In this document: positions 23,054-37,023 of the stretch, one piece after another
Numbering within the stretch: position 1 is the first letter of the stretch
Layout of the letters: each line of letters begins with the position of its first letter
Assembly: GCA_022592435.1 (NCBI GenBank)
Contig: JABYQS010000016.1
Location: forward strand, 186,001 to 250,000
DNA from: Cerioporus squamosus
Taxonomy: Eukaryota > Basidiomycota > Agaricomycetes > Polyporales > Polyporaceae
Reading direction: 5' to 3'
DNA length: 64,000 nt
Position numbers and translations under genes: made by a program
Notes under the pieces: generated by a model
Told to the model about the DNA's origin: nothing
The model's input: the letters and a program-made list of their open reading frames with translations, nothing else
The model's database searches: none

Positions 23054-26000
23054 TTACCTCCCCTCGAAGAGGTCCTCGAGGAGCCCACGCTCGACGACTT
23101 GCCAGTCGATGATGCCACCGCTGTGGTAGACGCTCTCGTACGATGAAATACTGGCGGTGGAGAAGAAGGGCACCAGGTCCCGGACGCTGTCGATCTGCCG
23201 GAGAGAGTGGAGAAGCGGTCGCCGCATCTGTGTGGCGGGGGCAGAGGGTGTTGGAACGTGGGATGTATGTGGCGGCCGGGCATCACTCTGTAGCTTCGTG
23301 TATAAGTCCCACCATTTGATATGAAGGTAGCACGACTACGAACCTCTGCGACCGGGAGAGCCCCGACGACCTCTGCCAGTCGGTCAAGGAGAGCTTCTGG
23401 GAACCAGTCCTCTGGACGGTAGACAGCATCGACGGTGTCGGTGATGAATATCCATTGATGACTAATGGCAAAGTGAGCAAGACCGTCCACAATGCAGAAG
23501 GAGGGACACTGACACTTGGAACTCCTCGGTCTGCAACACAAGTAATAGGTCAAGAAGTTTGCATGCGGAAAGAATGAGCCCGAGCTCTTCCGACCCATCT
23601 GCAGGGATGCTGGCGAGGATCTGGTCGAATATGCGGTACTGCGTGATAGTCAGTATGCATATAGTTTGTCGTACTTTAGCGGACAGAAGCTCACCAGTTC
23701 CGTCAAGATGACTGGCCAAAAGCTCGAGAGGTTGTGTGGCGAGAGTCGGCACAAGAGCACCCGTATACAGAGGAACACCTCGCTCTGGACAATCGGCGCA
23801 GAAACGTTCCTGAGAGTATCGACTAGCTTCTCCTGTATGCTCGGCAACTGGGTGAGGAAGTGGTTCTTCTCAGCCGACAAGATCACGTATGATAGTCGCC
23901 GAAGATTTAGCGAGCGCAACAGCATCTCGTACTCCCTGTTGGTGAATATATTGGCCGATGCAACCGTCGTAATCTTGCCTGCGTAGTGTCAGCACAACTG
24001 AGGATGTCCTCGAGTAGCACCAATGAAGTTCACCTAGCAGCTCTGGAAGGGCGGTCTTGTCCGTGTCGAAGAAAGACTTGACCACGGGCATCCACTTCTC
24101 GCCAGCGGTGGCCGTCGAGTTGAAACACCTATTGTCGTTGAGCGAGTCATACACCGGTGGACGCCATGCTTTGACTGCAACATTGATCTTCGTCATCTCC
24201 CGGATGATCGCAATGATATCATCCTCCAAATCCAAAGGCCTCGCCTTGCCCTTGAGCGCAGGGTTACGACATTGTAGACGACTTGGTTGCACGCTGCCAG
24301 GATCTTGTCCGAGTCGATGAGGAATTTGCGGATACTGGGCAGCGCATCGGAAGCGATGTAGGAGTTGACCTGGAAGAGATGAGTTTTCAACATCACCAGG
24401 CAGACTCCATAGCTAACCTGTTGGACGACATCCGTGCCATACGAGGTTTTGACACCATCAGACAGAGGCAACGATGTTGAGCTCGCATTCTTCTCGTCGA
24501 CCTTGGCACTTTCAGTGGCTGGATACGTGCGTCAAATGAGCGTTGACTGTCACGTTGCGTATGTGTGTAGATGCTCACCGCGTAGAGTTGGGGCCGGTGA
24601 GTCTCGACCGTTAGCAACGAGTGTATCTCTCTGAGCTCTGCGAATCCAAGAGCCGGACTCCACGGAACGGCCTGATAGCACACAAATGTCAAGAAGTTTG
24701 CCATAGGTTTCCTGCGGCGCGGTCACCAGTTAGTCTGCTGCACGGGGTGCCAGAGGTTGGAGACATACCTGCATGTCCTTCCGTAATCGCCTGTCATCCA
24801 GTGCGGTGGTCTGCGACACCTTGTCGGCGAGAACAGTGAAGCACCTGGGGTGAAAACGGGTCAGACTAAACCCGCATATTCGGGAGTGAAACTGACTTTA
24901 ACGCAGCGAAGGCTTGCGGCTTGAAGTCGCGTAACGACACCAGGAGATCCTTGGCCAATTGCAGGAAACGGTTCCACACTTGCAGAGCAAGAGGTCCTTC
25001 TAAACGCTTCATGTACTGCTCCAGGAAGTCGAACAGGGTCATGTCGAGGCTGCGGCCAGAACGTCAGCAGATTCGGAGGCGCATAGGCAAGACGTCTTAC
25101 AGATCTGCGAATGCCACCCCCTTCTTGGTCCGTTCGGACAAGCCCGGTGTACGGCATGAGATACTCTCGCACAACATGTGCACTGCATTCTGAGCGCTTG
25201 ACGTCAACACGTCTACTAGGTCATACGCCGCGGATGTTTCTGCATTGTCTGGTCTCGCCTATAGTCCAGTTAGAGAATAAACGCACAGACTATGAGAGAG
25301 AGATGACGTACCAATACCTGTTCATGCCAGCAACCAACTACGGCTTCCAGGACTTCGGTAGAATGTACGCGGAACAAGTGTTCGAGGACCCGTCTACTGC
25401 GAGTTCGAGCGCGGGAGTAAATCAAAACAAGCGACTCGTCCCTCGAGTCCCAATCTCCTTCGTGAGGAAGGACCAGCTTGTCCCACATGGCATACAAGAC
25501 TCGAACCGCATTGTGCAGGCACCGATAATCGGAAGTCTTCGTCTGAAATACAGTCAGTGTTGCAAGAGGTAAGAGCAGTGGTCGTACTCACCAACGAAGC
25601 GTCGTCGATCGAGCTTGACACACCATCGGACCCGAAGACATTCGAGACATAGCCCAGCAACCCTCCGGATTCCTGTACAATTTTCTCTGCTGCCTGCTGT
25701 TCCTCTTCCACGGACTGTTCCCCCGCAGTGCGCATCATGCTGAGTAATGAGAGCCGCTCCAGAGCCGTCAACAGCATCATGAAATCCGCGTCAGTCGTAT
25801 AGGATACGATGTCCTCTTCGCGCGGCCCGTCGACGGAGGCGTCCAAGATTTCTGCTAGTGCTAGACGCAACTGCCTACAGACGCAGTCGGTGAGAGGCGT
25901 GACCACAGCCTTGAGGGTCTCCTTGAACTGGGGAACGGTCATCATTACGAAGTCCAACCAATGCTGCAACAGAGGTCGATTTGTGGGGGTCGAGATACCA

Positions 26001-29000
26001 TCGACGAGAGTTTGAACCAGCAGTGGGTGTACGGCATGAGATTCTCTCCGCGTTGCTGGTGCCGCGTCGTGGAGACTGACACCATCAGCGGGTCGATCCA
26101 TGTGAGCCGAGGAACCTGGCCCCCGATCTTCGGACCCAGCGATGGATGCAGCGATGACGGAGTGGAGAAGATGGAGGAGTTTGTTCTGCAAGTCAAGCCG
26201 ACTTGTGTGGACGCAGAAGTACAACTTCTGGACCACTGCAGATTCCAGGGTCTGCAAAGTGACCGGATCAAGTTCGCCTCGTGCTACCAAGGCTTGTAGT
26301 ATCTCGACAGCCAGGTTCTGCGCGACCACGTGGAAAGGCAGCATTGCAGGCAGAAGGGTCTGCTTGGGCTCAGACTGCAGGATCCTAGAGGGACGCAGTC
26401 AGCAACGTGATGCCGTATAAACCCGACCTAACGAACCTCATCAACAGCTGAGATACGATGATATCCATGTACGAGGCTTCTGGGAATGTAGCGCTGACTG
26501 TGGAAAGGTCAATATGTATATACGATGATGTTGGTGAAAGCGGACCTGACTGTAACCGTTGCAGAAGGTTGCTGTACAAGGAGCGACTGATCGGGGTGCT
26601 GCGAGCGATCTTGCTGAAACCCTGCCCGCCGTATTTTACCACGGAGAGTAGCGTCTCCAGTAGATAATTGACATAGCGCTGATCAAAGGGGCGGTCGTAC
26701 GCGAACCCTTGAAGCTGCTTGCCCTTGAGTTCCGTGGTCGAGGGCGAGAATCGGATGGCGGGATCAAACAAGTCGTACAATAGCGGATCTAGTACGCTAC
26801 GAGACGATGAGATAACAAAGTCTACAAAGGGTAAGGAGAGCTTACCGTAAGTAGGACTTCAAGCTGCAGCGCATCCAGGTCTCGCCGATCCGCCTGAGCT
26901 TGGGGTCATCGCTCCTCAGAGTTTCCAGGACACTCATCATCGGAACTTTGAGATGCACGCCAGGCAGCATACTGTCATCTGTGGGCAAATCTTAGTGGCA
27001 AGTTTCAAGAGATGAACCTCCTCACTTACCAGATAGTCGCCACAACACGCCGAAGGCTTCGCAGGCATCTTGCAGTTCCTGCGATTGCCGGGAAGACAAG
27101 CTCTGAGCGATCACCGACTCAACATGAGGCTGGGTGCTCAGGCGTTCCAGCGCCCATATGAGGTTCACAGCGCGAACATGATATGTCGAGTACGAAGGGC
27201 GTAGGTAACCGAGCAGCTGTATAGCCTTGGATCAGATACCGACATCCGGAGCAACCGCGTTACATACCACGTTGACCATGGTAGCGATATAAGACCGCTT
27301 GTTCAGAGAAAATGCGGGTTTCAGCCTTTCAGTCTGGTGGATCTTCACCGCTGCTGTGATCAGACGATCCACTGCAGTGAACGTCACCGTCTAAAATTTG
27401 TAGGTCAGAGGTAGATACATCACTCATAGTCCAATGAATGCCCACCTTTTGCTGAATGCAGCTAAGAACGGTAGAGATCCACCCGGCTGGATCCCAGCTG
27501 ACGGCGAAGGGAACATCGGTTTCATGTTCGAGTCGACTAACCAGCGTATCCAAGAGAGACAAGGTCACAAGCAAGACATTTCGGGATGGTCCGTCCGATT
27601 TTGTGTCGCCTTTCCCGCCAAGCAGAGCTTCCGCAGCCCGCATACTCAGTGCGATGAGGTTCTCAAAAGCGGAGACGAAAGGGATAGCAGAGCGCGAGGA
27701 GGGTAATGCTATATCGGAAGCCTTGATACCGTAGAAGCCACATGCGAAGGCAATCATGTCTTCATCAGCGGCGGAATCTTGCCCTTGGCGTGGAGGAGGT
27801 CGTGCGCTCAAGGCTGAGGGGGGTATGCGAGCCAGTATCTCCTGCTCAAGAGAGAGCGCTTCTAGGACGACCCCTAGCATTACAGGGTTGTCCCAAGACA
27901 ACGTCTGCGATACGAAGTCAGAACGATACACTTCTGAGAATCGGCACTCCTCACCCCTAGAAGCCTGAGGATCACAGTGAACACCACGGGGAGATGTATG
28001 GTCTCAATCTCCTCGTCATGAGTATGGAACGTCGTCAGCAGGTATCTGACCATCCCACAACCCTTTGGTGGCATGTGAGTGATTGTGCACTGGAGAGAAG
28101 AATGCAGAAATCTCACCTCCTTCGGCACTTGCGCTGGATCGAGGTCGGCCATGACCGCGGTAAGGAGGCGATTCCACAAGGCATGCTGTTCGACGGCCTC
28201 ATACAAGGTGCTCCCTGTCATAGTAAGCTGTAAGGGCAAGGTTATCAGCTTACGTTTCAAATGTGATAAGTTGAGTTCATACATCGTCACTGGAGTCAGG
28301 TCCAGAATCCAGCGCTCTCCGCAACGCTTTGAAGGCATCATAGACAAGGACTTCAGTGAGCGGTAAACCGATCTCAAACTTGTCAAGCATTGAGATAAAG
28401 ATCTTGAACGGGCGAGACTGAGAGTATTCGGGTGAAGGGTTGAACATCTCGTCCTGTGACGTGATAGATTAAGACGTGAAGGAGACAAGAGGTACTGGGC
28501 ATTACCCTAAGCGTCGACCGCAAGAGCTCCAGCGAGTGCTGCTTGTAGTATTCAATCTGCGTCTGACTTCCTTCCCCGGGACCCAACAGCCATGCAAACA
28601 ACCGTCGGTTTAGAGCCAAGTCGCGCCGGAGCACCACACTGGTTGCTGCTCGCATGAGAATGGCGCGGTCGTCGGCCTGTGCCTTCTGAACTGCAACGCC
28701 GTCGATCCGCAACGACTGAAGCAGGATATCCAGAGCGCCACGTCTGACGAGAAGGTCGTCGTCCTCCAGTGCCGCAGCAAATGCTCTAATCATCAACCCA
28801 AGGTCGCTCCCGACTATCGGCGTGATGTCTATAAAGCCGACGTAAGCGCGACCAACGAGAGCCTTTTGATAGGATTATCTACCTTCATCCGCCTTGAAAG
28901 GGGGTAACCGACGAGACAGGTAGGTTAATGCCGTACCTCGCGCCCGAGGAGTGGTCAGTATAACAAGCCAGACATTCTGGAAGAAGAAGGATTGGGAGAT

Positions 29001-29892
29001 CGTGCCCGCCAACCGGTCCAACAATGCGAGGACCTGTGACCCTGTTTCATATCGCTGCTCGCCCATTTGAAGACATACGCGAGTGACATACCTTATCAAA
29101 GTATTCACCGTTCTCTTCCTCGAGCCCGGGGAGTAGTGCGAGGATGAATGACTTCATGACGGGACGGAGGCCGGCCTGCAGGGGCACGTAATGGGTATCG
29201 AAGAGATTAAGGACAGTCGGCTGGAGGTTGCGGGTTCACCAAAGAGTTGAAAGTATACATGAGACGCGATGGGACGTACCTTCACCGCTGTCGAAGCATA
29301 CTCGAAGAATGGGAACAGTCCTGAAGACCACAGCGCCAGATCTCGCTGCAATCCTTCGGACTGGGGAAATCCAGATGAGATTTCCCCGCATCGAGTAAGG
29401 GAAAAGCGCACGTACCCCAAGAACAGCAAAGATATGAGAGTACACGTCCAACGCCCTTTGGTGGACTCCATTCGGTAACGCGGGGTTCAAGCATTGGGAT
29501 AAGCGTTTGGCCACAACGAGTTTGCGCGGGATCTCCTTGAACTGCTGGTATGATTGGAACGTCTGGAACAGGTTCACTAAGCTGCGGCCGGTTCATGCAA
29601 TACACTGCGGACGCGTACCTTCAGCAGCTGCTTGAGGAACGAAATGAAATCCGCCCATTCGTGCACATTGTCGAAAGAGCTCAAGCACTTCTCCACTTGC
29701 TGGGTGTACTTCTTGTACTTCGGATCGGATGCATAACCGACGGGTGTGGTAGCTAGTTAGACGTCTGCTTCAGCCACTCGCGCGGTATAGGCATCCAGGG
29801 ATGCGCTCACTTCCGTCACCTCCGCGCAGGGCATACCATGGGGACCTCTTTGCCTCAGTGTTGGGAACCCTAGGAGAACTTGCGGCAGACAT
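23054..29892 (-). CDS. DOP1: Dopey/DOP1 family protein, endosome-Golgi traffic and ER organisation
   Basis: DOP1 proteins act with the Arf-GEF-like Mon2 and flippase Neo1 at the Golgi and endosomes. The gene has many short exons. Start ATG at 29890-29892 (MSAASSPRVPNTEAKRSPWY), exon 1 29820-29892, exon 2 29619-29752. The N-terminal Dopey domain shows KYKKYTQQVEKCLSSF, EWADFISFLKQLLK, IPRKLVVAKRLSQCL.PALP.GVH.RAL and further on LLVRRGALDILLQSL and TSVVLRRDLALNRRLFAWLLG. The conserved C-terminal block has SEVFLCIRVLLCRLSPHNL, FWPVILTEL, LILSACKLLDLLL and HQWIFITDTVD. The last exon reads RRPLLHSLRQIDSVRDLVPFF and ends LLEDLFEGR. I estimate 1,700-1,800 aa, the family size. I did not fix every internal splice junction. 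Confidence 0.9.
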
Positions 29893-30250
29893 TAAGCGCC
29901 AGCAGACGGCAATGCCCCCAGGAGGAGTGTTGTGGAGGAAGAGGTATGTGGAAGGGTTCCAAATTCAATGCATCGAGCGCAGTGACCGCGCAGGGGCGCG
30001 CGTCCGGCGACGGGCGCCAACACGTGGCGCGACGATCTCTCGCACGCGTACTAAGTCGAATATGTACGCGCGTCGGACAAGGCATTGACCAGGATTAACC
30101 TAATCATCGTCCAAGACAAGCACACTGGCATTACACTGATCGTAAATGTACAGGTAAGATAAATTAGCGGACTGCGAGCATGCTCATGCGACAGTGCAGA
30201 ATCATCCAAGTCCGTCTACAGCAAGATGCGGAGGAGGGAGAGGTAGGTGC
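29893..30250. other. Intergenic region upstream of DOP1
   Basis: About 360 bp between the DOP1 start and the stop of the next minus-strand gene. It should contain the DOP1 promoter. I see no gene or clear TATA box. Confidence 0.5.
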
Positions 30251-31598
30251 TCAAGGGACCACAGGAGTGGAGATCGGAATAGCAGTCGGCAGGTCTACAG
30301 AAGGGGTACTGGGACCACTGCCACGTTTCTTGAGCTGGGCGGAGATGCTTTCAGGCATTGCAGAGCCCGCGCGCGACGATGCAACGGTGGAGGAATGAGC
30401 GACGCCATGCCTCGCGCCCCTTCCCCTTCCGCGACCTGTGCCGGATATCGAGACACCAGAGAGAGTAGGCAATGTGAGTCCAGCGGCGGACATGCCGTCT
30501 CCCAGAGCCTGCGCCGCGGCCTGCGAGGCGGCGACAGCATTCGCGAAGTCGGATTCCTTCTCTCCCACCCAGGACTTCACGAACCAGCGACCGCCTGCGA
30601 TGCCACGGACCTCTCGGTTGACTTGTCTCCACTTCCGAACAGGCTTGCCACTCTTGTCCAGAGGGATAGACGGAGCAAAGCCAGTGCCGATTTTCGGTAG
30701 GGGCTGGACCGGGAAGGGTTTGGAAGGCAGCGGATATTGGGGCAGGGGAACCCCTTCAAGAGGAGCGTCGTCGAGAGGGTGATGCATTGCTGCGAGGGAT
30801 GACAAGGGTATGTCTGGCTCAGGGGAACCTTCATGGGGTATTGGGGACGACGCCGCCGTCCCGTAGGCTGTATACCAACAAGACATATATGAGCGCACGA
30901 AACGTCCGTCTACTACAGTAAACACGCACCCTCGCTCGCCGTATCCATATCATCCTTGAGCATTGATACTGCAGTCTTGGGGATTCTACCAATAGGTCAA
31001 TGAGAGCGTATCCAGGCTTGAACACGGGGACGTACTTCGGTGCTTTCTTGCGACCACCACGCTGCGAACCCTTAGGAGGGCCTGGCTTTTTCCTCGCAGG
31101 AGGTTGAGCGGCGGGGCTTCCTCCAGCAGCCATAGAAGGGTCCCAGACATCCGCGCTCGCAACCTGGGACGCAGTAGCTTCTGAAGGTGCAGTCTCAAAC
31201 CACGTCACTCCGGGCCCGGGGACTGGCGGCGCACCAGCTCTTCCACGACCTCGTCCACGGCCACCGCGTCCTCCTCCACGACCGCGGCCGCCGCGTTTTG
31301 GAGGTGTCGCTGCAACAGGTGCCGCCACCTGGGCAGGTATTGCAGGTGCAGGCTTCACGACTTCGTCATCGTCATCGTCGATGAGCTGGTCTTCCTCCTC
31401 GTCTTCGTCGTCATCGTCATCGTCATCACTATCCGCCCGACCATGCTTGCTTGACACAGAGCCAGCCTTCGAGCTTTCTGACTTGTTGTTGACCAGCAAT
31501 TTGACGCGGAATTTCGAAGGGGCAGGGTGCGGCTCTGGTGATGCCTCGTCGCGCAGTGTGGAGATTTGGGGAGCGTCCATATCGACGTCTTCAGTCAT
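30251..31598 (-). CDS. Acidic, GRG-rich nuclear-type protein, possibly an INO80 subunit Ies4-like protein
   Basis: Three exons (31036-31598, 30930-30985, 30251-30867) sum to 1,236 nt and give 411 aa. I chose the ATG at 31598 (MTEDVDMDAPQ); an upstream in-frame start at 31637 would add 13 residues. The N-terminus has KFRVKLLV, then a long Asp/Glu tract (residues about 49-70), then GRGRGG repeats (about 90-115), an AT-hook-like KKPGPPKGSQRGGRKK, and later a compact segment GKPVRKWRQVN..VRGIAGG.WFVKSW. That last block has the pattern K..+.W...........G....F..W seen in the small Ies4 subunit of the INO80 chromatin remodeller. This assignment is by recalled resemblance and is tentative. The strong charge and GRG content fit a chromatin- or RNA-bound protein. 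A 56-nt middle exon restores the frame. Confidence 0.6.
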
Positions 31599-31968
31599 AT
31601 TGTAGGGAGTAACGTGGTAGGAGCGACACAAGAGCACAGTCCAGTATCAAAGAGAGCCTGAGAGTACCAAAGACCTGTGGCCGCCACCGCCAGGACCTGT
31701 TCCCGCAACAGAGCGCTTGCCGACTTGGATTCCCTGGATGCAGTATATTACGTCAGCAGACATCCTATTCTTTCCGTCCAACCTCGGCCAAGGCAGGCAA
31801 CGCTACGCCCAGGCTCACATCCCTCTCCTCCTCCTTCCCTGGTGAGCATCTTTTCACGCACACTCCGCGCCGGCTGCGAACTGCACATAGCCTCTGGGAC
31901 GCGGACTGAGCACCGTTACGCAGGTAGTTCCCGCTTCCCTCCTTAGTCCACGGGATTTCGCGGTCGGA

Positions 31969-32416
31969 ATGGCTTCCACCACAGTCAACGTATGTCGCAT
32001 CCTCGCTCGTTGTGCTCACGCAGTAGCTGATCATTCCACAGGTTGTCCGGTACACTGCCCTTCTGACAGGTGTCTTCTACGGCATCGCCCACCGTCGCTC
32101 ACTACAAAAGGCGCACGACGCCGAGGTCAAGCACCATGCCATTCATGAGCGCGAGCACCTAATTGAGGAGGCCAAGGCGGCCTTTAAGAGGAAGCAGGAG
32201 AGCGGCAAGGACGGTGGTAAGTCCTCCTTCTGCGTGTCGTCTCCCCTCCTTTCCCTGACGGCGTTCCCTCATCCATCCCGTCCGCTACGTCGTATGACCG
32301 AATGCTTACCACGTGTCCTTTTTTCCTTTGTCCCGTCTACAGTCGTAACCGACCCGGAAGACCCGCGGTTTGACCTGGAGAAGTTGATTGCGAAGTGGGA
32401 AGCAGAGTCGCAGTGA
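31969..32416 (+). CDS. ATP21: Mitochondrial ATP synthase subunit e
   Basis: Subunit e (Atp21/Tim11) sits in the membrane part of F1Fo ATP synthase, stabilises enzyme dimers and so helps shape the cristae. Three exons (31969-31989, 32042-32216, 32343-32416) give 89 aa, the normal size. The first exon holds only MASTTVN. The single membrane helix VVRYTALLTGVFYGIA carries the family GxxxG dimer motif (GVFYG), followed by a basic, coiled-coil tail (HRRSLQKAHDAEVKHHAIHERE) facing the intermembrane space. It is divergent from the Ies4-like gene across 370 bp. Confidence 0.9.
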
Positions 32417-32970
32417 CGTGGACACCTATCTGTACTCCTCCCATCTAGAATGCAGGCATAATCCAGACATACACCTCGCGCGCAGCGTAGAGCGCATCGA
32501 CGGCTTCGTGGACATGACTGGCCTCTCACCCGTTGCAATGTGGCGGCATCTATCTCGTCGCAACGCATCCCTATGTTATCTCTGCCGTGATGGTGTCGTT
32601 ACCAGAGCCTTCGTAATGCATGCGTATGTTTGTTCAGTAATGTGCACGATATCCTTTCCGATCGCTCGGAGTGTCTCCCGTACTGTCAGAAGCGCGAGAT
32701 GAGGTTTGTGAGCGCAAGCACCTGCGAGCACCCCGCGGAGGCGGGCTCTTCGGGGCCGGGGTCGCCGTGACTTGTACGTGACGTGCGGAGGGAACGCGTC
32801 TGTGACGCGACGCGAACGCCGAATGGTGGACCGTGGTCTCGGGCGGACTTTGAGCTGGTTCTCTCCAGCCACTCGCGTCCCCTCCGTCCCTTCGTCACGA
32901 CTCCGCGCGATCCTAGCTCTCTTCTGCTACCCGCGCATATCTTTGCCTCGTCTCAGAACACTCTCGCACG
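32417..32970. other. Intergenic region before the histone-chaperone gene
   Basis: About 550 bp with the 3' end of ATP21 and the promoter of the next gene. Short opposite-strand frames (for example 32576-32872) have no protein features. A pyrimidine-rich leader precedes the ATG at 32971. Confidence 0.5.
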
Positions 32971-34777
<1,807 letters not shown>

Positions 34778-35032
34778 CCCGGCGATACACGGTGTAAGGG
34801 ACGAAGGAAGTGCTCACGATCTCATCTGTCACACTCAACATGTATCTCTTGGACCCTCTCGCGACCAACTCCCTGCACACGACGCGTCGATGGTGCGGCC
34901 GGCACGACTCGTAATTCAAGCACGATCCAAAGACTAAGTTGAGCAGCATAAGTTACAGCGAAGTGCGCATGTTGTACAACGAGATCGTCTCGTGCCGGCG
35001 TCCGCGGACGCGCCCCATTAAATATACCGTGA
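34778..35032. other. Short convergent intergenic region
   Basis: About 255 bp of tail-to-tail 3' flanks between the WD40 gene and the RAMP4 gene. Nothing recognisable. Confidence 0.5.
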
Positions 35033-35346
35033 TCAGAGGAAGAATAGACGGAGGAGCTCAAACAGCACTGACACCATGCAGTCAGCGAAGAACTGCGGCC
35101 GGCGAAGTCATGTAGGACGCACCTCCTCCGACTACGACGAATATGATGATGCCCAACGCCCAGAGGCTGATTGGACTGCGTTTTGCAAGTCGCTCCTGGC
35201 GGGAGGGCTTGATGGGGTTCTTGCCTGCGCGGGCCTTGTCGGCGAACTGGGAGTTCCTCTTGCGCAACTCGAACTCGGTGGGCTGCGCGTGTGCGTCAGT
35301 CACGCTTAGACTAGGTGCCGAGAAACCAGAGGGGCAGACGGACCAT
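35033..35346 (-). CDS. YSY6: RAMP4/SERP1 (Ysy6) family ER translocon-associated protein
   Basis: RAMP4-type proteins bind the Sec61 channel and protect new membrane proteins during ER stress. The main exon is 35123-35282 and the last is 35033-35067. The frame upstream of 35282 has no ATG, so I propose a first coding exon holding only the ATG at 35344-35346, joined by a 61-nt intron (donor gtccgt, acceptor gcgcag); this gives 65 aa, the family size. The protein starts MPTEFELRKRNSQF, has the family core KARAGKNPIKPSRQERL and KRSPISLW, and ends with a tail-anchor helix ALGIIIFVVVGG followed by VLFELLRLFFL. The core identity is secure. The one-codon first exon is inferred from the missing ATG and correct splice signals. 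Confidence 0.82.
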
Positions 35347-35589
35347 GGTGACAGGGATACAAGAGAGGATAAGGAGCGACTGGGTTTGGATGAAGCTTAT
35401 AAGAAGAGCTGTCGCGAGGAGCGCGGTGAGGGTATGCAACAGACGTGTCCGGCTGAGCGCTAGCCGCGTGGCACGTCGAGACGCGGGCCGGCGGTTCGTC
35501 GGCTGTTTGGCCGTGTGTGCCAAAGGCTTCCGTTTCTAACAGGCGCAAACAACGGCTTCATCTGCACCGCGATCTCTGTCCAAGCCGCC

Positions 35590-36673
35590 ATGGCCAAGTC
35601 GGGCAAGAAAGGCTCGCTCAAGGCCGCGCTGTCCTCCCAGCAGTCGCGCCTGAAGAAGAAGCAGGAGGCCGCGCACGCCGCTCAGCACGCAGAGCGCACC
35701 AAGGCTGCCCATGCAGCGCAGGGCAAAGGAAAGGCGAAGGCGACCGCAGCGTCCAGTGCCCGTCCGACAATCCCCTTCCAGGCCACAGATAAAATCCTCC
35801 TGATCGGCGAAGGCAACTTCTCGTTCGCTCGCGCCCTTGTCCTCTCTCCCCCAGCGTCTCTAGAGTATCTGCCGCCGTCCAGCCTAACCGCGACTGCGTA
35901 CGACACGGAGGAAGAGTGCTGCTCCAAATACCCAGGAGCGGCTGAGATAATCGCTGCCCTCCGCACCAAGGGAGTCGAGGTGCTCTTCGGTGTCGACGCT
36001 ACGAAGCTCGATCGTTGTTCCCCTCTCAAAGGGAGGAAGTTCGACCGGATCGTATGGAATTTCCCTCACGCAGGTCAGCGAAGAGGATGCCTCAGTAGTG
36101 CTCTTTCGATACAGGACGCTAACATTTGTTCTTCAGGGAAGGGCATCACAGACCAAGATAGGAATATTTTGTCCAACCAATTGCTCCTTCTAGGTTTCCT
36201 TCGGTCTGCCGCCCCGTTGCTGGTCTCCGGACCAATACCCACCATCCACAAGGCTCGCAAGAAGAAGCGCGACGCCGATGACGACTCTGGTGAAGATGCA
36301 GGCTCGGACGAGGAGAAAATGGACGACGTTCCGCAACAAGCTCGAGGCACAGTTCTCATCACGCTGAGGAACGTGCCTCCGTACACACTATGGTACAGTT
36401 CCGCTCTCCTCCGTTCTTCAATTCTGCTAAGACTCGGTCATCAGGAACTTGCCCAAACTTGCGAAAAATCCTCCACCTCCCACATCGTCCGGGCAGAAAT
36501 CAAATCCCAAGTACATCCAGCTACGGTCGTTCGTCTTCCACCGTCACGCCTGGACAGAATACGAACATCGTATGACCAAGGGAGAACGTGCACATGGTGA
36601 AGGGAGGACAGGCGAAGGAGGAGAGGACAGGACATGGGAGTTTTGTCTGCAGGACTCGGCCGCGGATCGCTGA
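35590..36673 (+). CDS. BMT5: Bmt5-type 25S rRNA (uridine-N3) methyltransferase
   Basis: Bmt5 methylates N3 of one uridine in the large-subunit rRNA in the nucleolus (FDXACB1/DUF2431 family). Three exons (35590-36073, 36137-36392, 36445-36673) give 322 aa. A lysine-rich nucleolar-type leader (SGKKGSLKAALSSQQSRLKKKQ) precedes the Rossmann core: motif I ILLIGEGNFSFARAL, then TAYDTEEECCSKYP, GVDATKL and the family motif FDRIVWNFPHAGKG. It continues with NQLLLLGFLRSAAPLL, an acidic insert (DADDDSGEDAGSDEEK), GTVLITLRNVPPYTLW, and RSFVFHRHAWTEYEHRMTKGE. All junctions keep the frame. An in-frame upstream ATG-less extension exists but the first methionine in good context (gccATGG) is at 35590. Confidence 0.92.
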
Positions 36674-37023
36674 CGGGCTCGCGCTCGAGCGGTCGCGGTG
36701 TGCCGCGAAACGCGCGGCGTCACGGAGGGTCACACCGCGTCGCGTCGAACTTCATCCCGCCACATTCCGACCTCGACAGGCTACGGCGGCCGTTCTCGAG
36801 CTCTCGTGGACACTGCTCCGGCGTATGGCTCAATGTTTGTGTCGTTGGACATGTCACGAATAGCTCGTGCTCCACCGGGGACCCGCATATGCCTATGTCG
36901 TCATCGCTGAGTACACACTCCGTCCGGGAGGACACCTGCATATAAACTGGATTACCCCTGCGCATGGGGTACACCATCTGCCACTCCTATCCTCCATAAA
37001 CTCGTCCGAACACCTACTGCAGT
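36674..37023. other. Intergenic region before the membrane protein gene
   Basis: About 350 bp that read open in several frames but without protein features. It contains tataaac at 36941-36947, roughly 80 bp before the next ATG, a possible TATA box. Confidence 0.4.

Noticed and set aside
31381..31440. Run of serine codons on the plus strand
   Set aside because: It is the complement of the Asp/Glu (GAT/GAC/GAG) tract of the minus-strand nuclear protein.
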